Source: Haliclona indistincta
Taxonomy: Eukaryota > Porifera > Demospongiae > Haplosclerida > Chalinidae
Length of the DNA: 64,000 bases
Assembly: GCA_964017065.1 (NCBI GenBank)
Contig: OZ024789.1
Location: 3,468,657-3,532,656, forward strand
Direction of reading: 5' to 3'
Positions 31,853 through 44,381 of the stretch are shown one piece after another. The position numbers were made by a program, and so were the translations under genes. Below the pieces are notes generated by a model. That model worked only from the letters and a program-made list of their open reading frames with translations. It was not told the origin of the DNA and did no database searches. The number at the start of each line of letters is the position of its first letter. The stretch's first letter is position 1.

Positions 31853-33442
31853 TACTGGAGCTCAGCTTCAATAGGAGGTGGTGTCCCTTCTGGTGACTAT
31901 TGCCCCACGCAAGACCTGAACCACATCAGAAAATACACAATCAAGAAATGCCATTTTCCTCGCTGTAAGTATACTTACGCTCAGTTAAAAATACTTATTT
32001 GGTTAAAGTTAATGTTTTTGGAGATACCTAGCCCTTATCAGGAGAAAAAGTTACTTTTAGTTTTTTGTATATTTTTGTTTTTCTTGCCTATTTAAAGCTT
32101 TGTTTTTCGATTGTTTAGTTGCTTGTTTTGAGCACGATCAACCGTGGGCTGATATAACACACAGGCCTAGGGTTACAGCGGATCAGGAGTGGGGAGCAAG
32201 CTGTCAAGAAGTGAGCAACTGAGCATACATGCAATGAATATCATTTTGAGTATTCATTATTTGCGTTGCAGTTCACATGCGGCAAGAGTTCAGTTATTTT
32301 GGAAATTAGATCAAAACTGAAGAAGGAAAGGAAGGTCTTTTGTAGACATGCTGGGGACATTGTAAGCTATGCATTTCTATTAACTCTTTAGTGACTGAAT
32401 TATTTTGACGAAAATTCGGCTTGCTCTAAACTGACAGTTTGTCTTGCGATTTCTACAACATGCAGTACGCTAGCTGTTCCAAACTAGCACTGTTTCTTCC
32501 TGGCATGTCAAAGTTTACGACCATGTACTAAACTCTGAGTTGGCCACTCCCAATTCGGAACAGAAGCCGCTTAAGTGCTGCGACCTCGTCATTTTTCAGC
32601 CAATTTTGGTCTTCGTTTAGCCCTGGTGACTGATACAAAAACCTGGTGGTGTCCAGGTGAGCAAACAGCATAGTTTAGACCATATTCTATGCCCAAGTAT
32701 GCATTTACGGGCATCCTGAAGCCCCAAAAATGCCGAAAGCGGCGAGGGGCTCCGCCCCTTCGAACCCTGGGTTAAAGGGGGGACACCCCCCTTTAAAAAT
32801 CCCCCCGTTCTATATATTTTAGTGGGGAGGGCGCGGCGAAAAACAGTGGGTTTTTTCAGGTAAAGTTAGCTTTTGCAATTAAACTTTATTTGACCTTTCT
32901 AGAGCACTTTTCACACTATTTATGACGTCTACAGTAGGTGGAGTCAATTATGACGACTAAATCCGCTATAGGCCCTAAAGGGTTAATAACTATAAAGTGA
33001 AGTGTTTGTGCATGTTTAAGTTTGATAGTGAAACAAATCCTTTGAATTTTAGCAAAATAATTTTCAAGATTTATGATGAATGACTATCATGAAAAAACAG
33101 CCTTTTGAAGTATTTTGACTACAAAAATTAATGTTTCGCAACAGTAATTGTCTAGTGCTACATGTTAATAAATTGTTGTCAAATTTTTGTCAAAGCTGGT
33201 CTATTTTATTACAGAAAACATTTAAAGTTTACAATCCTGCAACTAATACAACAAAAAAGGCAAATATTGTTTGTCCAGATTATCATGAGCTTTGTCAGGT
33301 ACGCTTATAACTAACAATGGCACAGTTGAAGTGACACACGCATTATACAGGATTATCACTGTAATGGAGGCTGTGACAACAATGGAGTGTGTGTCAGCAA
33401 TACTTGCTACTGTCATCCAGGCTATTATGGAGCACACTGCAA
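31853..33442 (+). CDS. Leishmanolysin-like (peptidase M8) C-terminal region plus EGF domain, five exons, partial
   Basis: I assembled exons 31853-31964, 32119-32210, 32272-32361, 33215-33298 and 33351-33442. All have AG/GT borders and consistent phase, giving one open frame of about 160 codons. The cysteine pattern (GDYCPTQDLN; CFEHDQPW; EWGASCQEFTC; IVCPDYHELC) is that of the C-terminal region of M8 metallopeptidases. The last exon is an EGF domain (CNGGCDNNGVC, CYCHPGYYGAHC). The catalytic HEXXH region is not found upstream before the transporter start at 31404, so the gene is 5'-truncated or its start lies elsewhere. A possible last exon after a strong pyrimidine tract is 35350-35395, which would make the intervening foldback element intronic. 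M8/EGF proteins are normally secreted or surface-bound. Confidence 0.72.
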
Positions 33443-33688
33443 GTATGTGAAATTACCTGCTACATTCCTACATATCATTGCTGAGTGGCAATGATAATTT
33501 CCTTAAAACTAGTATCATTAGCGACCACTAATTTTAGCGTTTTTAGTGAGTGAGGTCGAAACGCTAACCGCAAACTTTAATGAGATTCGTTCTACATAGC
33601 TGTGGTTTTGCAGTAATAATGACTGTTAACGAGCATGAATCTCATTAAATAACAGTCCAACACTAAAATTAGTACAAGCTAAGTAATA

Positions 33689-34894
33689 TTTAGACCACAC
33701 TAGGCGGTGCATTACGCGATATAAAGCACGAGGGTGGGGTCAATAACGGTCGAGAACGCGTTGATAATGCACGAGCCGAAGGCGAGTGCATTATCTATGG
33801 CAAGCCAGAGGGGACAATATTATGAAACACAATATTTTCATGGTCAAAATTTGATTATTGCATGGGTAAATTCATTTGTGCATGGGCAAAATCATTTTAG
33901 CATGGGCAATTTGATTTGACCATGGGAAAAGTCTTTCTTGGCATGGGCAAATTGATTTGAGCATGGGCAATTAGATTTGAGCATGAGCAAATTCATTGTT
34001 AGCATTGGCAACTTATTTGAGCATGGGCAACTCATTGGTGCATGGTCACATTCATTACATTTACATTGGCAATTCAGTTTATTTTCATGCGCAAAATAAA
34101 GATCGCTCATTGGTATGCGCAAACCCCAGCAACATTATTGCATGCGCAAACGTTTTTTTTTGCATGGGCATACATTCGTATTCATGGTCAAAATTCGCTC
34201 AGGCTCGTCAACACGTTGGTCACACCCCCAAGAGCTTTATGGCTGGTAAGAAAGCAGTATAAAGCAGCACACTCCAGAGGCTCAAGCAGAGACCGCTAAC
34301 CAGCTATACTACTTGCAAGTACTATCTAAGGCAATGCTGTAGTTGGACACTGACAGTTTAATTTTTTGCTCATGACACTGCAAGGAGCAAGAAACTGTCC
34401 TCTACAGAATTACCATGATTGAATGGTACTTGTCTGTAGCAGTTTCTTGCTCCTAGCACTGCTTGCAATGTCCGACTTCGTCATAGCGAACAGTTACTAA
34501 GTTCGAGTAGGCGTCTCGTAGCGTCAGCAAGCAGTGTCATGAGCAAAAATTAAACTGTCCAACTACAGGATTGCCTTAGATAGTACTTGCAAGTAGTATA
34601 GCTGGTTAGCAGTCTCTGCTTGAGCCTGGAGTGTGCTGCTTTGTTACCAGCCATAAAGCTCTTGGGGGTGTGACCAACGTGTTGACGAGTCTGAGCGAAT
34701 TTTGACCATGAATACGAATTTTTGCCCATGCACAAATGAATTTACCCAAGCAATAATCAAATTTTGACCATGAAAATATTGTGTTTTATAATATTGTCCC
34801 CTTTGGCTTGCCATAATTATCACGCGTTCGAGACCGTTATTGACGACGCCCGAGTGCTTTATATCGCGTAATGCACCGCCTAGTGTGGTTTAAA
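33689..34894. mobile_element. Foldback element with TIR TTTAGACCACACTAGG
   Basis: The left end (TTTAGACCACACTAGG, then CGGTGCATTACGCGATATAAAGCAC) and the right end are inverted copies. The arms continue inward with ACAATATT, TTTTGACCATGAAT, CAACACGTTGGTCACACCC and AGTACTATCTAAGGCAAT, and meet near 34440. The left arm has an additional run of GCATGGGCAAATTGATTT units (about 33830-34080). No transposase is seen. Confidence 0.88.
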
Positions 34895-34897
34895 CGT

Positions 34898-35120
34898 TTT
34901 AGACCATACCAGGTGACTTTCCGACCGAGTGCTTGCTATTTTGACCAAGTGTGCGTTAATAAAAGTGTGCATTAAGAACTTAATCCACGAGGTGCATTAA
35001 TAAAAGTGTGCATTAAGAACTTAATCCGCGAGGTGCATTAATAAAAGTGTGCATTAAGCTATTTAATGCACACTTTTTGAGCGATCTGATTGGTCGAAAG
35101 TCACGTGGTATGGTCTAAAT
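34898..35120. mobile_element. Small foldback element with three 41-bp repeats
   Basis: The ends TTTAGACCATACCAGGTGACTTTC and GAAAGTCACGTGGTATGGTCTAAA (34898-34921 and about 35097-35120) are inverted repeats related to the ends of the neighbouring 33689-34894 element. Between them lie three ~41-bp units containing GTGCATTAATAAAAGTGTGC. Confidence 0.85.
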
Positions 35121-35489
35121 GTCTTTAATTGCAAAACGCTAAATTAAGTGGTCGCTAAAAATACTGGTTTTAAGGTATAGGTGCATTCTGGTTGCTTAGG
35201 GTCAGGGTCATTCTACTATAGGCAGTAACTTGGTATAATATTCTTGACCAAATGATTTTATTGTCGCTTTTCTGCTCACAAGAATTATTCATAAAAATTA
35301 CAATAGTGTAGGAAGATGCCTATCATCTCTCTATTCCTTTCTTTCTCAGAACCAGTTACAGCCATGAATTCACTCAACCCAAATCACGAAAATGATACGA
35401 CTGCATTTGCATATTACACGACTGATCACATGTACATGTATACACTGAATCTGTTGCATTATACCACCATCTCTCTTTATATTCATTCT

Positions 35490-36192
35490 CAGTTATTAAG
35501 TTTAAAAATCAGTTTTCAAAAACATCGCGAGCATTTCTGAATTATTTTGAAGAGTAGTGACTGAACTGTTAGGAGGGTATACTCACACGATTGACCTTAT
35601 ACAACACTTGTCTAAATGCTGTCGAAACCATGACTTCAAATCACCAAACCCATGACAATTGTTCGACCATGTCGAGTCAAGCTAAATTACAAGCAGCTTG
35701 CAATTGATAAAACAGGACACTAGACCACAAGGCTCGATATGGTTATAGTCCAGTCTATACCCAGCCAACCATATGCGCAGGCAAACAACTGCAATACTAT
35801 CAGGAGAACGGCTGAAATAGCTAGTGCACTGTATCAGTATCTATGACTGCATACAACAGACTGCTCACGAAATATGTAGAAAAGAAATAGCCTACATTGT
35901 AATCAGATTCACGATATCTACATTAAAAAAAACATTCATTCTCTTCTATGTAAACTTTGTTTGGTTTGGTTCATAATCCTAAAGTATAACATTATCCAGT
36001 TATTAGGTTACAGCTGGTTATCAGTTTTGATATTAATTAATACATGTGTGTAGCAGAGTAGTGAGTTTCCAGTTTATATGTTAGTCACTATAATTATTCT
36101 GATGTACAATAGCTGACTATGCATGCACAGTACAGCAAAGTGCCAGAACTATATAGACAGGGAATATTCCTTCAAGAGTATCTGAATAACAT
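35490..36192. repeat. 3' flank duplicated at 39595-40441
   Basis: This region and 39595-40441 share long blocks (for example TTGACCTTATACAACACTTG and TCGAGTCAAGCTAAATTACA), and each lies 3' of a transporter (36244 and 40442). A stretch near 35840 (GACTGCATACAACAGACTGCTCA) faintly resembles the TM1-coding sequence of the transporters and may be a relic of another copy. Confidence 0.65.
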
Positions 36193-36243
36193 TAGTATGT
36201 ACGAGTCGTGTTTGGTGCTTCTCTCATGTACTCCTCCTCCTGG

Positions 36244-37746
36244 TCAAAGTATCTCTCGTAATGTTCCTCCACTATGGCCTGTATGTTGACGTGCCTCTCT
36301 CTCTCTCAGCTTGTATCGTTTGGCGAGAACAACGAATATTATCATCATCAGCATTGCCAGTGGAGTCGGCACTAAGTAGAAGTAGAATCTAAATATTTTA
36401 GAGACTTTAAACAGGTCGAATATTTTAGTAAAAAGAGAACTACCATTTGTAGCCCATCCAACTATAGCTATCACCACTCCCATCATTATTCCTCTCATTC
36501 TGTTTGGAGTCTGAGCCATAGTAAACTCAAACATAAAAACCATTGTCACTGCTCCACCTATTCCATTCAGAACTTTAATCATCAGCATCCAGTACAGTGA
36601 TACTTCAGGAGTATCAGGCATTGTGGTGTTGTACGATGATTGTTCAGAAATGTTTTTTACTCCAGTCACTGTTGTATATACTACTGTGCTAGCCAACCAC
36701 AAGATCAGACCTGCTCCTGTCATCTTCAACAAGCTTGGAATATGGTTACGTGTTAAAGGATACACAATGAAGCGATAGACTGGAATCAAAAGAAATGTAG
36801 CCAAGCAGATAGCAATATGTTCTTCTTTACTAGACACACACTTGATAGTGTGTTTGTTAACTGACAATTGACTGAGTCCCAACTCACATAAGAAGGCTAC
36901 TCCAAAACTTGACAGTAATACTGGTATGAGACGGAAGATTGTTTTGACATCCTCCACCTCTTCTTCTGTGAATGGTCCTCCAAACTTGTGCTTCCCAAAG
37001 TCAATACGTGAAGGGTGTTCCTCATCAGTGTATGTCAATGCACTGCGAAGTCGAGGGCACTTGTTCTTTCGAGCATAGTTGAGCACTTGAAAGATCAGCT
37101 TGATGGGATTGCCAGTTTTGTTGTTAGTGTCTAGCCACTTGTGGTACAGGCAGTCCATTATCAGAACAGCTGAGAAACATAGAGAGGCTAAAGTGAGGAA
37201 GATTATTGAAAAAACGTTAACATTCAAGTAGTGAAGCAGGTTTGTGAATGAAATACACTCAAGCACATCATCAAATAGAACTGCGGTATTATATCCCCAA
37301 CAGAACCACTGTACTGCAGCACTGAGCTGCTCAGCTGATGGTCCTATCATTTGGTCAAGAGTGAATGGTAGCATGATAGTATAGAAGCTGCCAACTCCAA
37401 TCGTACCAATTGATAAACCAACAACTATGAGCACTAGTGCTGGAATTGGAGTAAAGTCAAATTGCAACATCACGAAAGTAACTTGTGCTGTTAGAACAGT
37501 TACCGAAGACAAGACCAGTCCAATAACAATAGCTCGATATCGTCCAAGCCATGACTCAGCTATCCAGCCTGTCACAGGTAGCAATATCCAGAGAGCAACA
37601 TGTACATTGTCTAATACCAACTTGAGGGTATGATCAGAAAGACTGAGAGATATTGCTGAAAGTAATAGCCAGTGTACTGCATACAGTAGACCACTCATGA
37701 GCAACACCAAGGTAGCACCACGAGAACAGCTGCAGTTTATAGCCAT
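36244..37746 (-). CDS. POT/PTR2-family transporter with frameshifted C-terminal tail
   Basis: From the ATG at 37746 (MAINCSCSRGATLVLLMSG) all 12 TM segments and both signatures are open; the frame is open 29 codons further upstream, but sisters start here. A 2-base loss in the CT-rich stretch at 36292-36308 shifts the frame after KRYKLRERE. The usual tail (HVNIQAIVEEHYERYFDQEE) is replaced by ARQHTGHSGGTLREIL. The original tail remains readable in another frame to a TAA at 36193. The transmembrane part is probably sound but lacks the conserved tail. It belongs with 1-1333 and 40442: shared SGATVVYTTVTGV-type TM9 and a TMPDTPEVSLYW loop. Confidence 0.85.
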   Translation of the reverse strand: MAINCSCSRGATLVLLMSGLLYAVHWLLLSAISLSLSDHTLKLVLDNVHVALWILLPVTGWIAESWLGRYRAIVIGLVLSSVTVLTAQVTFVMLQFDFTPIPALVLIVVGLSIGTIGVGSFYTIMLPFTLDQMIGPSAEQLSAAVQWFCWGYNTAVLFDDVLECISFTNLLHYLNVNVFSIIFLTLASLCFSAVLIMDCLYHKWLDTNNKTGNPIKLIFQVLNYARKNKCPRLRSALTYTDEEHPSRIDFGKHKFGGPFTEEEVEDVKTIFRLIPVLLSSFGVAFLCELGLSQLSVNKHTIKCVSSKEEHIAICLATFLLIPVYRFIVYPLTRNHIPSLLKMTGAGLILWLASTVVYTTVTGVKNISEQSSYNTTMPDTPEVSLYWMLMIKVLNGIGGAVTMVFMFEFTMAQTPNRMRGIMMGVVIAIVGWATNGSSLFTKIFDLFKVSKIFRFYFYLVPTPLAMLMMIIFVVLAKRYKLREREARQHTGHSGGTLREIL

Positions 37747-38474
37747 ATTCACACAGAACGTTTTGCCGGTTTGGAATGAGTTGATGAGTACATTTCCTTC
37801 CGTAAATTGTTGATTTATTGAAATCAATAACATTATTCTGACTTTATATTATTTTAACTATATATTTGGCAACAAGTTACATGTACTACTAGCTTGCATA
37901 GTAAATCAGTTCAGTATTTATTGTACAAATGTCTGTTTGTATCATTAATTGTGTATTCTTCCTGGTCAAAGTATCGTCCTCATCTCGAATATGCAACACC
38001 AGTTCGGGCTCCTTATCTTACAAAGGAGATAGCTAAGTTATAAAAAATCGATAATTTGCTGTACAGTTTAAATACCTGGGACGCTGAATATTACAATCTC
38101 TTTAAACATGCCGATGTTCAATCACTTGAATCTAGAAGGAGATGATAGGACTCCCACTTTCCACCCTTTACAAGATTTACCATGGTCAATTCTATTTCCC
38201 TCCTGAATTCCTAGCTCCGTATCATTGATGCTTAAACCATGCTTCTTCTCACTCTATTAACCATGCTAAAACGAATGCGAAATAAACATAATTATACATG
38301 TATTCACGGCTTTAATTAGCACCACATGTAAGCACTGTTCGCCGTTTTGCATAATTATTATTACACGACTGATCACAAGTATACACTGAATCTGTTGCAT
38401 TATACCACCATCTCTCTTTATATTTATGCCGAGGTGTGGGCGGAGCCACGAGGCATACAGTACAGTAGTCTGTT

Positions 38475-38623
<149 letters not shown>

Positions 38624-39065
38624 TCGCAATGCGTATCTCAGCAACCGCTTGCTACTAAGCGCTGAAATTAGCAACACAGGTAGATCTCAGTAGTTTATGA
38701 AAAACAAATTTGGCAGAATTGCGATTAAAGGCTTTGTTTTCGAGTTATGGCGTGATTTGCTCGCCTGGACTGCCGTTGCTCGCGTTCTGGCTTCCTTCAG
38801 AGACAGTACTGTCCACAGCTGGCTACATCGCGCTTGATACATGACAGTGCAGCTCATATGACTCCAAAAGCAGCAATGAAACTTGCAAGCGAAAGTGTCT
38901 TCAGACTCATCTTGCTCGTCGAGTGAGCCTGAGCGAGCAAGCGTTATGCAGGTTGTTGTAAACAGCTTGTATTTTTATTACAACAGCTTGTACAATGCAT
39001 TTTAGCTACATGTACTCTATGCTGCTACAATCCATGGTTCTGCTGCTTGCATGCAACCATAGTTC

Positions 39066-39445
39066 TGCTGCTTGCATGCTTCCATGGTTCTGCTTCTTAG
39101 ATGCTTCAGTTCTGCTGCTTGCATGCTTCAGTTCTGCTGCTTGCATGCTTCAGTTCTGCTGCTTGGATGCTTCAGTTCTGCTGCATGCATGCTTCAGTTC
39201 TGCTGCTTGCATGCTTCAGTTCTGCTGCTTGCATGCTTCAGTTCTGCTGCTTGCATGCTTCCATGGTTCTGCTGCTTCCATGCTTCTATATATAGTTCTG
39301 CTGCTTCCATGCTACAATGGTTCTGATGCTTGCATGCTACCGTGGTTCTGCTGCTTGCATGCTTCCATAGTTCTGCTGCTTGCATGCTACTATGGTTCTG
39401 CTGCTTGCATGCTAATATGGCTCTGCTGCTTGCATGCTTCCATAG
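39066..39445. repeat. Minisatellite, about 22-bp unit
   Basis: Imperfect tandem copies of TTCTGCTGCTTGCATGCTTC with AG, CATGG or CATAG variants. Only a few degenerate units exist at the matching place in 24050-24200. Confidence 0.9.
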
Positions 39446-40441
39446 TTCTGGTGCCTGCATGCTCAAGTTCCATGATACTGTTTTGATGCTTCCATGGATC
39501 TACTGCATGCATACGTGCTGTCATATGCATCTGCTAATTGCATCATGCTAGCATACATGCTACTGCACCGAGGCATCTGCACCTTTGGTGCTTTATCATT
39601 CACAGTTATTCAGTTTAAAAATCAGTATTCAGAAACGTCACAAGCATTTCTGAATTATTGTTGAGAGTAGAAACCTAGACGTTCGGAGGGCACACATATT
39701 ATTATCGATTGACCTTATACAACACTTGCGGCTGTCAAAACCAAGACTTCAAATCACCAAGCCCTTGACAATACCATGTCGAGTCAAGCTAAATTACAAG
39801 CAGCTTGCAATCGATATAACAGGATACCAGACCACAAGGCTTGATACTGTCCAGTCTACCCAGTGAAATAGCTATAGTGTACTGCATCAGTATCTATGAC
39901 TGAATACAAGAGACCGCTCATGAACAAGAGAAAAGAAATAGCTGCATTGCCTAGATTTGTAATCAGATTCACGGTAACTACACTTAGTGACAAGACCACT
40001 CATTATCTTCTATGTAAACCTTGTGTAGCAATCTCTTTATTGGAAACAGTGTACAGAATCACAGTACAAATCAGAGTACATGTAGTATGAAAATGAGACC
40101 TAGCCAGAACACTGATACAGTACTATTTATATGGAAGTGACAAACAATGAGCAGACAGTCTGACTACACTTGTAGTGATGATACAAAGGTCATACATAAC
40201 ATTGTTCAGATTGTCACATTTTGTTTGGATTGGTTTATGATCCTAAAGTATAACATTATTCAAAATTAATGATTCAATTATTAATACAGCAGGTTATTAG
40301 TATTGAGCAAGTAAGATGTTAATAAATGTGTATAGTGTATAGTTTCCAGTTTATATGTTAGTCATGATCATTATTGTGATATCAGCTCATTATAGCTAAC
40401 TATGCATGCAAAGTGCCAAAACTAAAATGAGGAATATTCCT

Positions 40442-42010
40442 TCATGAGTATGTATAGTATGTACGAGTCATGTTTGGTGCTTCTCTCAAGTACTCCTCCT
40501 CCTGGTCAATGTATCTCTCATAATGTTCCTCCACTATGGCCTGTATGTTGACGTGCCTGTCCCTCTCTCTCAGCTTGTATCGCCTGGCAAAAACAGCAAA
40601 ACATATCAGCATCAATATTGCCAGAGTGGTCGGCACTAGGTAGAAATAAAATGCGAATATTTTAGAGACGTTAAGGTGATCGAATATTTCAGTTAGAAGA
40701 GAACTGCCACTTGTAGCCCAGCCAACCATAGCTATCACCAGTCCCATCATTATTCCTCTCATTCTGTTTGGAGTCTGAGCCATAGTAAACTCAAACACAA
40801 AAACCATTGTCACTGCTCCACCTATTCCATTAAGAACTTTAATCACCAGCATCCAGTACAGTGATACTTCAGGAGTATCAGGCATTGTGATGTTGTACGA
40901 TGATTGTTCAGAAATTTGTTTTACTCCAGTCACTGTTGTATATACTACTGTGCTAGCCAACCACAAGATCAGACCTGCTCCTATCATCTTCAACAAGCTT
41001 GGAATATGATTACGAACTATAGGATGCACAATGAAGCGGTAAACTGGAATCAAAACAAAGGCAGCCATACTGATGACAATAGAGATATGGTTTATGTTAG
41101 ACACACACTTGATAGTGTGTTTGGTAATTGACAATCGACTGAGTCCCAACTCACATAAGAAAGCTACTCCAAAACCTGACAAAATTATTGGTATGAGACG
41201 GAATATTGTCTTGACATCCTCCACCTCTTCTTCTGTGAATGGTCCTCCAAACTTGTGCTTCCCAAAGTCAAGACGTGAAGGGTGTTCCTCATCAATGTAT
41301 GTCAATGCACTGCGAAGTCGAGGGCACTTGTTCTTTCGAGCATAGTTGAGCACTTGAAATATCAGCTTGATGGGATTGCCAGTTTTGTTGTTAGTGTCTA
41401 GCCACTTGTGGTACAGGCAGTCCATTATCAGAACAGCTGAGAAACATAGAGTGGCTAAAGTGAGGAAGATCATTGGAAGGATGTCCAGGTATTGTAGCTT
41501 GCTTGGGATCTGAATACACTCGAGCAAATCTTCCAATAGTACTCCAGTATTGTAAACCCAACAGAACCACTGTACTACAGCACTGAGCTGCTCAGCTGAT
41601 GCTCCTATCATTTGATCAAGAGCGAACGGTAGCATAATTGTGTAGAAACTTCCGACACCAATAATGCCAGTTGATATGCCCACAACTACAAGCACATATG
41701 CTGGAACTGGAGTCCATTGAAATTGCAGCAATACAAAGGCAACTTGTAATGTTAAAATGGCCATGAAAGTTAAGACCAGTCCAACAACAATAGCTCGATA
41801 TCGTCCAAGCCATGACTCAGCTACCCAGCCTGTCACAGGTAGCAATACCCAGAGAGCAACATAAAAATATTTTAATGCAATTTTAAGATTATCAGGAAAA
41901 CTGTCAACAATTGCTGGGATCACAAACCAGTTAATAGCATACAGTAGACCACTCATGAGCAACACTAGGACAGTGCCTCAAGACAAAAACTGGCAGGAGC
42001 ATCTAGCCAT
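40442..42010 (-). pseudogene. POT/PTR2-family transporter with early nonsense codon
   Basis: The ATG at 42010 gives MARCSCQFLS, then TGA at 41980-41978 where the close relative 1-1333 has CGA (FLSRGT). The rest (about 510 codons) is open to REAPNMTRTYYTYS, with both signatures and the loop and tail intact (VNIQAIVEEHYERYIDQEE). Initiation at the ATG at about 41950 (MSGLLYAINW) would lose about 20 N-terminal residues including the Cys-rich stretch and part of TM1, so partial function cannot be excluded. It is the block-B counterpart of 1-1333. Confidence 0.85.
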
Positions 42011-42669
42011 AGTCGCAGAATAAAAAATAGTGAATGCATCATTGTGTTGCTACTGTATGTACAATATTCTTGCACTTCCTTGGTACTGCAGTTTGTACAA
42101 AATAAACTGTTACTTTCTCAAATTGCTATTGCTACAAACCACAATCACAAGCCCAGATCATGCACCCAGAGAGGGAACAAATAATGCTGGGAATGAAAAT
42201 ACTATACCCAGTGTTTATATCCAAACCATGTATGCCTATAGCTAGTACATAAACAAACTGAGTTGATACCAAATACATCAATTGACTAAAAATATTTTTA
42301 ATTTTTATAAGGTAAACTCTTTCATATCAGATGATTCCTGTATACTGGCTGTATTCATGATATGGAAGTTACTTGGTTGTATAAGTTGAAACGTGTGTTC
42401 AGTTTACTTTGTACACAGCCAGTACATCAAATCAAAGACCAAGGTGTGCCCTTAAAATAACTGTATTAGTTGGTAAACTTGTACTGATACAAGAACAGCA
42501 GTAAAAGTTTCACTTTCAAACTTGATTCACTTCAGTGTCATATTATAATACAGCATTAAAATATTTATTATTATGAGAGATTATTATCATTGCTGCACGG
42601 CAACGATATGTAGGGATGATTAATATGATGTTGTGTTATGGAGCAGTCACCATCTACTGTATAAAGAAA
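42011..42669. repeat. Duplicated spacer, copy B (sister 1334-1986)
   Basis: Nearly identical to 1334-1986, including the hairpin with ATATGTAGGGATGA next to the C-terminal fragment. No gene is seen. Confidence 0.8.
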
Positions 42670-42905
42670 CTATTTGCTATGCAATCTCTCAGCAGCTTCT
42701 CTCATGTACTCCTCCTCCTGGTCAAAGTATCTCTCGTAATGTTCCTCTACTATGGCCTGTATGTTGACGTGCCTCTCCCTCTCTCTCAGCTTGTATCGCT
42801 TGGCAATAATAACGAATATTATCAGCGTCAGCATTGCCAATGGAGTCGGCACTAGGTAGAAGTAGAATCTGAATATTTTAGAGACTTTGAACAGATCGAA
42901 TATTT
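42670..42905 (-). pseudogene. C-terminal fragment of POT transporter (sister of 1987-2280)
   Basis: It encodes FRFYFYLVPTPLAMLTLIIF through the charged tail to REAAERLHSK, identical or nearly identical to 1987-2230. Homology ends at about 42905, about 50 bases earlier in the gene than in the sister (which continues to about 2280), where the AAAGGATGCAGGG foldback begins. Confidence 0.85.
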
Positions 42906-43227
42906 AAAGGATGCAGGGTTGTGAAATCTACCACTGGTCAACAATGTAAACTAACAAGGAACAAGCATGGAATGGTAACACGATTGACTTGCTAACAGAC
43001 CATAGATCCCTACATCAGTGGCTGTACATAAGCTGTCACAAGCTGAATGCACGTCAGGTGTCAGTCAACAGCAACAAGCTAAGCTGAACTAGCTATAGTC
43101 AACTACAGCAGCCACTGATGTAGGGATCTATGGTCTGTTAGCAAGTCAATCGTGTTACCATTCCATGCTTGTTCCTTGTTAGTTTACATTGTTGACCAGT
43201 GGTAGATTTCACAACCCTGCATCCTTT
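42906..43227. mobile_element. Foldback (about 115-bp arms), AGGATGCAGGG...CCCTGCATCCT
   Basis: The arms 42906-43020 and 43113-43227 are near-perfect inverted copies around a ~92-bp centre. The same foldback occurs at 44043-44381 and 60422-60750, and one arm at 2281-2390. The inner ends read GATGTAGGGATCTATGGTCTG. Confidence 0.9.
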
Positions 43228-44042
43228 TGATTTCGATAGAAATCTTTTTAATTTTCTTGTGTATTAGCGTTCAAACGCTGATATTTCGCCTGGTGATGAA
43301 TTTTATACGTCCAAAGACACTTAGATCTGCTCTCTGGCGTTGCCCCATCTTACAGTAGCAAGGAGATTGCTCGAAATTGTTACTAAAGTGACGAACCTGG
43401 AAACGGTGAAAATCGACTTTCGTCATCTTCGTTTTCTTCTTCTTCTTCTTTCTTTCTTCCACTCGCCTAGCGCCTTTACGCGAGCAGTGTCAAGACCAAA
43501 ACACCCACGTACAGTCGTGAAATTCTCCTGGTATGTGCCTTTTGAACTTAGTTTTTAGCGAAACGACGACATACATTTGACGAGCTCTCGATCACGAGCA
43601 GTAGTCAGCTAAGTGTTTGACGCCATTTTGTGATTACGTTATACGCACGTGACCAAACACACTTGTAGAGTATCGCCGTATGGAGAGCGCATATTGGCGT
43701 CTGGAGTCTACGAAGAACAACTCATAGAGTAAGCTCGTGTAGTATCACCGTTCTGCTGCTTGCCAAATAGTATCACAGCCATACAGAAAATTCTAAACCA
43801 GAGTGGGCGGGGCTCGTATGCTGTGCATTCAGGCTGCAGCATGCATGAATGCATGAGCTAGTTTCAGTATTTAGGAGCTACAAGTTAAAAAGCAATTATC
43901 AAGAAAATCAAACCAAACCAATGATGGAAACAAAAAAGAGATACATTATCTTGCCGAAGTCGAACTGCACTAAAAATTTGAGACTCACTGTAAAAGAAAA
44001 AAGGACACAAACAAGAAAATCTAAAGATTTCTAACGAAATCA
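43228..44042. mobile_element. Composite foldback-type element body, copy 2
   Basis: It runs from GTATTAGCGTTCAAACGC (43261) through a TTC/TTTC-rich stretch, the GCCTTTACGCGAGCAG block, GGGCGGGGCTCGTATG and AACCAATGATGGAAAC to GATTTCTAACGAAATC. It is inverted relative to 2401-4005. It is bracketed by full foldbacks on both sides. Confidence 0.75.
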
Positions 44043-44381
44043 AAAGGATGTAGGGATAAAGAAATCTGCTACTGGTCCACAATGTAAACCAACAAGGAGC
44101 AAGCATGGAATGGTAACACGATTAACTTGCTAACAGACCATAGATCCCTACATCAGTGGCTGACTACAGCAGTTCTGCTAGTTGCTATTGACTGACACCT
44201 AACATGCATTGGTTAGCTTGTAACAAAATAATTATAGTATAGTCAAAATGTTATGTACAGCCACTGATGTAGGGATCTATGGTCTGTTAGCAAGTCAATC
44301 GTGTTACCATTCCATGCTTGCTCGATCCTTGTTGGTTTACATTGAGGACCAGTAGCAGATTTCTTTATCCCTACATCCTTT
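44043..44381. mobile_element. Foldback, second copy flanking the composite element
   Basis: Inverted arms begin AAAGGATGTAGGGATAAAG and end CTTTATCCCTACATCCTTT. The centre differs from 42906-43227 while the inner ends (ACATCAGTGGCTG) are shared. Confidence 0.88.

Noticed and set aside
33830..34080. CRISPR-like array of GCATGGGCAAATT repeats
   Set aside because: The units are degenerate with no unique spacers of constant size, and lie in one arm of a foldback element in an animal genome.
37940..37990. Possible relic of a transporter C-terminus (CTTCCTGGTCAAAGTATC)
   Set aside because: The match covers only about 20 bases with nothing around it; too short to call.
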